Source: Flavobacterium succinicans (GTDB taxonomy: Bacteria; Bacteroidota; Bacteroidia; Flavobacteriales; Flavobacteriaceae). From it: a stretch of DNA of 40,264 nt. The notes below the pieces were generated by a model that was given only the letters and a program-made list of their open reading frames with translations, did no database searches and was not told the origin of the DNA. Both the position numbers and the translations under genes were made by a program. Shown here piece by piece: positions 34,551 to 40,264 of the stretch (position 1 is its first letter; each line of letters begins with the position of its first letter). The stretch spans positions 1 through 40,264 of the forward strand of contig NZ_JMTM01000012.1 in assembly GCF_001662485.1 (NCBI RefSeq), given 5' to 3'.

Positions 34551-35696
34551 CTAAAAACGACGAATCGCTTCTTCAATTTTTTCTTCTTTTACACACAAAG
34601 CAAATCGGATGTACCCTTCGCCATTCGAACCAAAAATAGTTCCTGGTGTAATAAAGATGTATTTCTCATACAGTATCTTATCAATAAAATCTTCTGCCGA
34701 TGTTATTCCTGCTGGAAGTTTCGCCCAAACAAACAATCCCACTCCTTCTTTGTACACCTCACAACCCAATTTCTCCGCCAATGCTTCGGTTAAAATTCTG
34801 CGTTTTGCGTAAATCGCATTCATTTCGTCGAACCAAGAAGCCTCACTCTGCAATGCTGCAATAGCCCCTTTTTGAATGCCGTAAAACATTCCACTATCCA
34901 TATTACTTTTTACTTTCAATACCGCATCAATGCAGGCAGCATTTCCAGAAACCATTCCTACACGCCATCCCGCCATATTAAAGGTTTTAGACAACGAATT
35001 CAGCTCCAACGCTACTTCTTTCGCCCCTTCAACTTGCAACAAACTCATAGGTTGGTCGTTCAAAACAAAACTATACGGATTATCGTTGACCAATAGAATG
35101 TTGTGTTTTTGCGCAAAAGCCACCAGTTTTTCAAACAAAGCCAAATTCCCTCTCGCGCCTGTAGGCATATGCGGATAGCCAATCCACATCAATTTTACTT
35201 TAGACAAATCCATTTTTTCCAAAGCCTCAAAATCTGGTTCCCAATTGGTACTTTCTTTTAAATCATAATATAGTGGCACCGCACCTACTAAATTGGTTAC
35301 CGAAGTATAGGTCGGATACCCTGGATTTGGAATCAAAACGCCATCACCTTCATTCAAAAACGCTAATGAAATGTGCATAATTCCTTCTTTGGAACCCATC
35401 AAAGGCAAAATTTCAGTGGTGCTATTTAGGGTTACTTGGTAATTGCGCTCATAAAAGTCGGCCATCGCTTGTCTCAATTCTGGCAAACCTTGATAGCTTT
35501 GATACTGATGTGCATTTTCGTCTTGCATTGCAGCAGTCATTGCAGCAATAACAGCAGGAGCAGGTTTTAAATCTGGACTACCTATTCCCATATTGATTAC
35601 AGGTTTTCCTTCGGCGGCCAATTGGCGTACTTCTCTCAACTTTGAGGAGAAGTAATATTCTTCAACTATCGCTAAACGTTGGGCTGTTGTTATCAT
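34551..35696 (-). CDS. class I/II PLP aminotransferase, probably for aromatic amino acids
   Basis: The 381-residue protein is a fold-type I aminotransferase with VNDNPYSF (D205, Y208), the Schiff-base lysine K237 in SLSKTFNMAGWRVG and a C-terminal substrate arginine in YIRFAL. From its place between pheA and tyrA it probably converts phenylpyruvate and 4-hydroxyphenylpyruvate (or prephenate) to the amino acids; sequence alone does not exclude aspartate or another substrate. It lies 37 bases after pheA. Confidence 0.9.
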   Translation of the reverse strand: MITTAQRLAIVEEYYFSSKLREVRQLAAEGKPVINMGIGSPDLKPAPAVIAAMTAAMQDENAHQYQSYQGLPELRQAMADFYERNYQVTLNSTTEILPLMGSKEGIMHISLAFLNEGDGVLIPNPGYPTYTSVTNLVGAVPLYYDLKESTNWEPDFEALEKMDLSKVKLMWIGYPHMPTGARGNLALFEKLVAFAQKHNILLVNDNPYSFVLNDQPMSLLQVEGAKEVALELNSLSKTFNMAGWRVGMVSGNAACIDAVLKVKSNMDSGMFYGIQKGAIAALQSEASWFDEMNAIYAKRRILTEALAEKLGCEVYKEGVGLFVWAKLPAGITSAEDFIDKILYEKYIFITPGTIFGSNGEGYIRFALCVKEEKIEEAIRRF

Positions 35697-35733
35697 TTTT
35701 TTAGCTTTATTCTAAATTGGAATTTTTTATTTT

Positions 35734-36579
35734 CTAGTTTGGAGATTCAAGTAATGGCTTTGTATTTTTATATTCACCCAAAACTTTAAAATAATGCGCC
35801 ATAATCGAAACTAATGCTTTCGCCTTGGCGTAATCTTCATATTTTTCGAAAGTCACATCTACAAAAAAAGAATACTTCCAAGGTGTTTCTATTTTCGGTA
35901 AGGATTGTATTTTGGTTAAATTGAGTTTACAATCGCTCATCACATTCAAAACAGCGGCTAAACTTCCGCGTTTATGGTCCAATTCAAACTTGATGGAGGC
36001 TCTATTAATCTCCTCTTCGGAAACAAAAGAATTCTCTTTCTTGAGAATCACAAAACGAGTCATATTGTTGTCGATGGTTTGAATCGATGGTGCTATAATC
36101 TCTAAATTATACATTTCGGCAGCCGTTATACTAGCAATTGCTGCAATTCCTTTGATTTGATTTTCGTGGATTCTGCGAGCCGTTTCTGCCGTATCTTTAT
36201 CTTCAACTAATTTGATATTGGGATATTTTTTTAAGAAATCCATACATTGTAATAATGCCATGGGATGTGAATGTACTTCTTGAATATCCTCGATTTTCTG
36301 TCCAGGTAAGGCCATTAAATTTTGAATAATATCCAAATAATGTTCCCCTATAATGTGCAAATTATTCTTGTCAATAAGTGCATAATTTGGAATAATCGGT
36401 CCAGCAATGGAGTTTTCGATAGCCATTACCGCTTGTTCACTATTCCCTTTCAATAAGCTGTCTACTAATTCTTCAAAGGACAAACATTCATCTACTATCA
36501 CATTTTGATAGAAATAATCTTTGGCCACTTGATGGTGAAATGAACCTTTTATCCCCTGAATTGCAATTTTTGTTTCCAT
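35734..36579 (-). CDS. pheA: prephenate dehydratase
   Basis: PheA turns prephenate into phenylpyruvate. The 281-residue protein has a periplasmic-binding-like catalytic part (1-180) with NSIAG at 56-60 and the essential TRF motif (T174-F176, in NNMTRFVIL), then an ACT domain (about 193-270). The two Phe-binding ACT motifs known from other PheA proteins (GALxxVL and ESRP) read GSLAAVL and QSLP here, so allosteric binding may differ. There is no fused chorismate mutase. It is the first gene of the operon and is preceded by an attenuator-like leader. Confidence 0.94.
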   Translation of the reverse strand: METKIAIQGIKGSFHHQVAKDYFYQNVIVDECLSFEELVDSLLKGNSEQAVMAIENSIAGPIIPNYALIDKNNLHIIGEHYLDIIQNLMALPGQKIEDIQEVHSHPMALLQCMDFLKKYPNIKLVEDKDTAETARRIHENQIKGIAAIASITAAEMYNLEIIAPSIQTIDNNMTRFVILKKENSFVSEEEINRASIKFELDHKRGSLAAVLNVMSDCKLNLTKIQSLPKIETPWKYSFFVDVTFEKYEDYAKAKALVSIMAHYFKVLGEYKNTKPLLESPN

Positions 36580-36585
36580 ATAGTC

Positions 36586-36614
36586 AAAAAAAAATCCTGA
36601 TTTTCATCAGGATT
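36586..36614 (-). terminator. leader terminator (attenuator) upstream of pheA
   Basis: AATCCTGAT (36606-36614, minus) and ATCAGGATT (36593-36601, minus) form a perfect 9-bp stem with a GAAA loop and then a run of nine T. It stands 7 bases before the pheA ATG, between promoter and gene, so it can only act as an attenuator or as a terminator of upstream transcripts. Its left arm overlaps an alternative pairing with 36660-36667. Confidence 0.8.
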
Positions 36615-36667
36615 GTATTGTAGTTTTATTTGTTGTTTTTTCTTTCAAATAACCATAGCACAATCCT
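36609..36667 (-). promoter_or_regulatory. antiterminator pairing of the pheA leader
   Basis: On the minus strand AGGATTGT (36667-36660), which begins at the last base of the leader-peptide stop codon, is exactly complementary to ACAATCCT (36616-36609), which includes six bases of the left terminator arm. The two hairpins exclude each other. A third possible pairing joins codons 2-5 of the leader peptide (36711-36720) with 36645-36654 over 10 positions, two of them G-T wobbles. Confidence 0.7.
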
Positions 36668-36723
36668 TACTCCCTAAAGAAGAAATAAAAAGTGTAGCTA
36701 AAATAAAAACGGTTATTCAACAT
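36667..36723 (-). CDS. Phe/Tyr-rich leader peptide of the pheA operon
   Basis: An 18-codon open frame with ATG at 36723 and TAA ending at 36667 encodes MLNNRFYFSYTFYFFFRE. Six residues are Phe and three Tyr, clustered at positions 6-16, and the genes downstream make exactly these two amino acids. It lies 31 bases after a perfect TATCTTTG box. An antiterminator arm begins at its stop codon. This is the arrangement of leader peptides that sense charged tRNA by ribosome stalling. No Shine-Dalgarno sequence is visible, which is normal in Bacteroidota. Confidence 0.8.
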   Translation of the reverse strand: MLNNRFYFSYTFYFFFRE

Positions 36724-36753
36724 TTGTGTTCTGATTTTCAGTAAATTCTTTGG

Positions 36754-36786
36754 CAAAGATAAAAAACTTATTTTAAAATAGTCAAA
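36754..36786 (-). promoter_or_regulatory. promoter of the Phe/Tyr operon leader
   Basis: On the minus strand TTTG (36783-36786) and TATCTTTG (36754-36761) are 21 bases apart, a full match to the Bacteroidota consensus. It precedes the leader peptide by about 30 bases and pheA by about 175 bases. The rest of the gap up to the M28 gene (36787-36917) holds only a weak hairpin at 36815-36831. Confidence 0.65.
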
Positions 36787-36805
36787 AAAAATACACAAAT
36801 CTCTA

Positions 36806-36831
36806 ACAAAAAAGAATTTCTTTGTGAAATT
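36806..36831 (-). terminator. weak terminator after the M28 peptidase gene
   Basis: AATTTC (36831-36826) and GAAATT (36820-36815) form a 6-bp stem with a 5-base loop, followed on the minus strand by CTTTTTTG. It would separate the M28 gene from the pheA promoter. Confidence 0.35.
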
Positions 36832-36917
36832 GACTTTCAATTAACAATTCAACAAAAATATTCACAGAGAAGCCTGTTTTTTTATAGATACTTCTCATTG
36901 AATTTGACGCAACAAAA

Positions 36918-37844
36918 CTATTTTTTCTTCTTAGGCACTCTTGATGGCGTATCTTTTCCACTAATAATGGTTTGCGAACTGATAGCAATTGACTTAATAA
37001 TCTCTGTCATATTATCCATATCCAAAGTGCTTACTTCATCACTCAATTTATGATAATTTGGTTCGATATCCATTTTTGAAGTAGAAATAGTATGCGCTGG
37101 AACCCCTAAAGCAGCTAATGTAGCATTATCGGAACGGTAAAACAATTGTTCTTGAGGATAAGGGTCTTGATAAAAATTAAATCCAGAACCCACTAAATTC
37201 TTTTGCAAAATTGTCCCAAAATCAGAGCGTTCGAATCCTGTAATATAGGCTGAGTTTTTGCCCCATTTACTCTCCGTTCCGATCATTTCTATATTGAACA
37301 TCGCCACGACTTCATCTGCATTGATGGAATTTGAGAAAAAAGAAGATCCGTAACCTCCAGTTTCTTCACCAGTAAATGCTACAAAAATGAGTGTTCGCGC
37401 ATTATCGTTTTTCTTTTTAAAATATTCTGCCAAAGTAATTACCGCTGTAATTCCTGAAGCATCATCATTGGCTCCATTATAGATTTTGTCAACACCAGAT
37501 TCTTCCATTCCTAAATGGTCGTAATGTCCTGAAAAAATAACATATTCATTTGGTTTTGATTTCCCTGGTATCATCCCAATTACATTATTAGCCTTTTTGC
37601 CTTTAATCAAAAAATCTTGGCTATAGGACGTCAATTCTTTATAGTAAGTCAACCCAATGCGTTTGAATTCGCCTTCGATAAAAGCCGATGCTTTCTCGAT
37701 TCCTGGTGTAAACATCCCACGTCCTTCCATGGCATCCGAAGCCAATTCCGTTTCAATACGAGTAACCTCACCTTGTTGAATCCCACTTTGAGCATGAGCG
37801 ATGACTCCTAAAAGCATGAACAGTCCTAAACTAATTTTTTTCAT
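36918..37844 (-). CDS. exported M28-family zinc aminopeptidase
   Basis: The protein is 308 residues from the ATG at 37844, which gives a normal signal peptide (MKKISLGLFMLLGVIAHA); the upstream ATG at 37874 would overlap the symporter gene. Zinc and catalytic residues of M28 peptidases are visible: H107 and D109 in SGHYDH, D127 in GANDDASG, E160-E161 in TGEETGG, E186 in FNIEMIG and H251 in GVPAH. It should cleave peptides outside the inner membrane. It lies 16 bases after the dicarboxylate/amino-acid symporter gene, so peptide breakdown and uptake may be linked. Confidence 0.9.
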   Translation of the reverse strand: MKKISLGLFMLLGVIAHAQSGIQQGEVTRIETELASDAMEGRGMFTPGIEKASAFIEGEFKRIGLTYYKELTSYSQDFLIKGKKANNVIGMIPGKSKPNEYVIFSGHYDHLGMEESGVDKIYNGANDDASGITAVITLAEYFKKKNDNARTLIFVAFTGEETGGYGSSFFSNSINADEVVAMFNIEMIGTESKWGKNSAYITGFERSDFGTILQKNLVGSGFNFYQDPYPQEQLFYRSDNATLAALGVPAHTISTSKMDIEPNYHKLSDEVSTLDMDNMTEIIKSIAISSQTIISGKDTPSRVPKKKK

Positions 37845-37860
37845 TTTGTATGATTTTGAT

Positions 37861-39111
37861 TTAATTGATTTCATTTTGTCCCAAAAGCCATTTTTTACCT
37901 TCCACGATTCTGGTCACCATCATTGCCGATATTAAATCGCCATTGGCATTGAGCAAAGTCGCCATGGGATCGACAAGTGTACCAATAATCATGGCTGCTG
38001 GCAAAGCTTGTTCCATTGGAAAACCATAAATGGTGATGGCTAAAATCTCTCCGATATAACCTCCATTTGGAATCCCACCTTCTACTACCGAAACGATAAT
38101 CGTTATACCAATAGCTGTTAGAATCGTAATCGGATCTGTAAAATCCTTACCAAAAATAGCAAAAATCACCGCTATTTTCACAATAGATGACATACTAGAA
38201 CCATCTTTATGCAAAGGCGCTCCGAGCGGAATCACGACATTACGAATATACGATGGGATTTTCATTTGCGTTGCTCCTTCAAGATTGGCAGGAATGGTCG
38301 CGATACTGCTGCAGGTTCCGATGGCCGTAAAGGAAGGCGTAATGTTGTTTTTCCAAAATACTTTCACGCCTAATAAACCTCCAGAAAAATAAGCATAAAA
38401 GGTAAAAAACACGATGAAGTAAAAAGCGCATGTGCCATAATACACCGCCAATGGCTTGGCATAAGCTCCAAAAAGCTGAGGCCCAAAAATCCCGACCTGA
38501 TACGCAAAGTAAGCGCCTAGTCCAATTGGAGCTCCTTTCATGATGATGACAAGCAATTGTTTCATCACCTCATTGGCGGACTGCAAAAATCGAGCAAAGT
38601 CCTTCCCTTTTTCGCCAGCATTCAAAGTGGCAAAACCCATTAAAAAAGAAAAAAAGATCAAAGCTAACATGTTTTTACGAGACAAAATTTCGTAAAAATC
38701 ATTCACTGTTAACAACTTAGTAACGGGCGAATCTGTTGTGCTTTCATGAGCCATCGCCAAAGAAGATTTTGCTAAAAAAACGGCTTGATCCAAAGGAAAA
38801 AGTAAAACACCAATCACCATAACTATGGCAGAAATGATTACCGTACTCAAAAAGACTAGCAAAACGATTCCGAAGAGTTTACCAAGTTTTTCGGTTTTTT
38901 GCAAATTGGCAATAGAAGCCGCAATGGTAAAGAAAACCAAAGGAATAATCGCTGTAAATAAAAGATTCAAAAAAATATCACCCAAAGGTTTAATGACCTC
39001 AACGTCTTTACCAAAAAGTAATCCAGCGATACTTCCAAGTATAATTCCACCCAAAAGGAATAGGATACTGCTATAATTTTCTAAAAAAGAATTTGATTTA
39101 TGCTCACTCAT
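37861..39111 (-). CDS. dicarboxylate/amino acid:cation symporter (DAACS family)
   Basis: The 416-residue membrane protein has the GltP/DctA layout of about eight helices and two re-entrant loops: LLGGIILGSIAGLLFG near the start, the loop FTAIGTCSSIATIPANLEGA in place of the usual serine-rich hairpin, and PLGAPLHKDGSSM followed by a C-terminal NGDLISAMMVTRIVEGK. It would import glutamate, aspartate or C4-dicarboxylates with sodium or protons; specificity cannot be read. It is the first gene of a pair with the M28 peptidase. Confidence 0.92.
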   Translation of the reverse strand: MSEHKSNSFLENYSSILFLLGGIILGSIAGLLFGKDVEVIKPLGDIFLNLLFTAIIPLVFFTIAASIANLQKTEKLGKLFGIVLLVFLSTVIISAIVMVIGVLLFPLDQAVFLAKSSLAMAHESTTDSPVTKLLTVNDFYEILSRKNMLALIFFSFLMGFATLNAGEKGKDFARFLQSANEVMKQLLVIIMKGAPIGLGAYFAYQVGIFGPQLFGAYAKPLAVYYGTCAFYFIVFFTFYAYFSGGLLGVKVFWKNNITPSFTAIGTCSSIATIPANLEGATQMKIPSYIRNVVIPLGAPLHKDGSSMSSIVKIAVIFAIFGKDFTDPITILTAIGITIIVSVVEGGIPNGGYIGEILAITIYGFPMEQALPAAMIIGTLVDPMATLLNANGDLISAMMVTRIVEGKKWLLGQNEIN

Positions 39112-39250
39112 GATAAAATGTTTTGAGTAAATATATAAATATTAGCCCATTGTGCTATAAAAAAAACAAATTGGCTCAAGATAAAAGCCTAAAATGGAAC
39201 AATATTTTTCATACCACCCAAAGAAACTTCCATAGCTTGGTTTTTCTGTT

Positions 39251-39258
39251 TACTTTTG
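39251..39258 (+). promoter_or_regulatory. candidate -7 box for gldA
   Basis: TACTTTTG matches TAnnTTTG and ends 16 bases before the ATG at 39275. The only TTG nearby (39237-39239) is 11 bases upstream of it, too near for the standard spacing. Confidence 0.4.
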
Positions 39259-39274
39259 CAACAAAACCATGATC

Positions 39275-40171
39275 ATGTCAATAGAAGTTACAAATTTATC
39301 CAAAAGTTACGGTGCTCAAAAAGCCTTAGATTCGATTACATTTTCAGTAAAAAAAGGAGAAATTGTTGGTTTTTTAGGCCCAAATGGTGCTGGAAAATCT
39401 ACTTTGATGAAAATCTTGACTACTTATCTAGCGGCTGATGAAGGCGAAGCGCTAGTAAATGATAAAAATGTCATTTCGGACACCAAAGAAGTCCAAAAAA
39501 TCATTGGTTATTTACCAGAGCACAATCCGTTGTATTTGGATTTGTATGTTAGAGAATATCTGGCTTTTAATGCCGATGTGTACAAAGTACCCTCCTCTCG
39601 CATTCAAGAAGTAATTGAATTGACAGGATTAACACCCGAAAGTCATAAAAAAATAGGCCAACTCTCTAAAGGATATCGCCAACGTGTTGGATTAGCCAAT
39701 GCCTTATTGCACAATCCAGAGGTTTTAATTTTAGACGAACCCACAACAGGTTTAGATCCTAACCAATTAGTCGAGATTCGAAATGTGATTAAAAACGTGG
39801 GGAAAGACAAAACCGTTTTTCTGTCTACTCATATTATGCAAGAAGTAGAAGCCATCTGCGACCGTGTCATTATTATTGATAAAGGCAAAATTGTTGCCGA
39901 CAAAAAATTAGAAATTTTGATTGCAGCCGACAAAGAACAAGTCATAGAAGTGGAATTTGATTTAAAAGTCACCGAAGACCAAATCAATACCATTCCACAT
40001 TTAAAATCATTCATCAAAAACAATGATTATCTATGGGAACTGACTTTTTTATCGAGTCAAGATATGCGTCCAACGGTATTTGATTTTGCCCACGACAACG
40101 GCTTAAAAACCTTGCAACTCAACCAGAAAAACAAAAACTTAGAAGCGGTATTTAGGGAGATTACGAAGTAG
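39275..40171 (+). CDS. gldA: gliding-motility ABC transporter ATP-binding protein GldA
   Basis: GldA is the ATPase of the GldA/GldF/GldG ABC transporter required for gliding in Flavobacterium johnsoniae. The 298-residue protein has Walker A (GPNGAGKST at about 35-43), the signature LSKGYRQR, Walker B LILDEPTTGLDP and STHIMQEVEAICDR. The N-terminus (MSIEVTNLSKSYGAQKAL) and the C-terminal end NGLKTLQLNQKNKNLEAVFREI closely fit what I know of GldA from related species. Start is placed at the second ATG (39275), two codons after the first. gldF and gldG are not adjacent on the visible side. Confidence 0.88.
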   Translation: MSIEVTNLSKSYGAQKALDSITFSVKKGEIVGFLGPNGAGKSTLMKILTTYLAADEGEALVNDKNVISDTKEVQKIIGYLPEHNPLYLDLYVREYLAFNADVYKVPSSRIQEVIELTGLTPESHKKIGQLSKGYRQRVGLANALLHNPEVLILDEPTTGLDPNQLVEIRNVIKNVGKDKTVFLSTHIMQEVEAICDRVIIIDKGKIVADKKLEILIAADKEQVIEVEFDLKVTEDQINTIPHLKSFIKNNDYLWELTFLSSQDMRPTVFDFAHDNGLKTLQLNQKNKNLEAVFREITK

Positions 40172-40264
40172 TCCTTAGTGAGGAGTAGTAAATAGTGAAT
40201 GCCAAAAAAGGTTTAATAGTCAAAAATAGTTGGTAAAAATGCTGCAAAGCATTATAAAATATGA

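Noticed and set aside
37845..37874. Longer start of the M28 peptidase
   Set aside because: It would overlap the end of the symporter gene and mask the signal peptide.

Overview
The window is AT-rich and almost certainly from a Flavobacterium-like member of the Bacteroidota. The evidence is a GldA-type gliding-motility ATPase, an ExbB-ExbD-ExbD-TonB energy-transduction operon, DUF3857/transglutaminase-like paralogues, a chorismate mutase fused to the C-terminus of DAHP synthase, and promoter-like boxes of the Bacteroidota type (TAnnTTTG, sometimes with TTTG or TTG 20-23 bases upstream). Nearly all of it is chromosomal housekeeping sequence. I saw no phage, insertion sequence, CRISPR array, rRNA or tRNA.

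Layout. 1-305: an 11-bp tandem repeat and the first copy of a structured intergenic element. 305-4103: a LolE/FtsX-type permease and a Cys-cluster protein on minus, a divergent methyltransferase and YfiT/DinB-like pair on plus, then queE on minus. 4244-10096: a minus-strand operon exbB-exbD-exbD-tonB-small membrane protein-PstS-like lipoprotein-TPR protein. 10464-12495: a HerA-like ATPase and a cupin on plus. 12924-20979: kynurenine 3-monooxygenase, a penicillin acylase-family enzyme, a flavin reductase, a large protein resembling nitronate monooxygenases, and kynureninase. 20980-21710: a long intergenic stretch with a 118-119 bp tandem repeat and another structured element. 21711-24635: queA, aroA and a MazG-like hydrolase. 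24709-30635: three tandem DUF3857 proteins. 30772-32335: dtd and rsgA. 32466-36579: the phenylalanine/tyrosine operon pheA-aminotransferase-tyrA-DAHP synthase/chorismate mutase. 36918-39111: an M28 peptidase and a dicarboxylate/amino-acid symporter. 39275-40171: gldA.

The most interesting finding is the leader of the Phe/Tyr operon. Between a Bacteroidota-type promoter and pheA lies an 18-codon open frame, MLNNRFYFSYTFYFFFRE, in which nine residues are Phe or Tyr. It is followed by a 9-bp hairpin with a U-run, and by an alternative 8-bp pairing that joins the base just after the leader stop to the terminator. This is the complete architecture of a ribosome-mediated transcription attenuator, and all four downstream genes serve Phe and Tyr synthesis.

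The second is a family of four intergenic elements (about 150-297, 12001-12112, 21516-21655 and 34469-34540). They share short conserved blocks around a variable hairpin, and their closing stems differ in sequence while keeping base pairing, which suggests a structured RNA or a mobile palindromic element. Other points are loss of the catalytic Cys and His in two of the three transglutaminase-like proteins, a PstS-like lipoprotein in a TonB operon without transport partners, and a G/C-rich inverted repeat pair that abuts both the rsgA stop and the dtd start.
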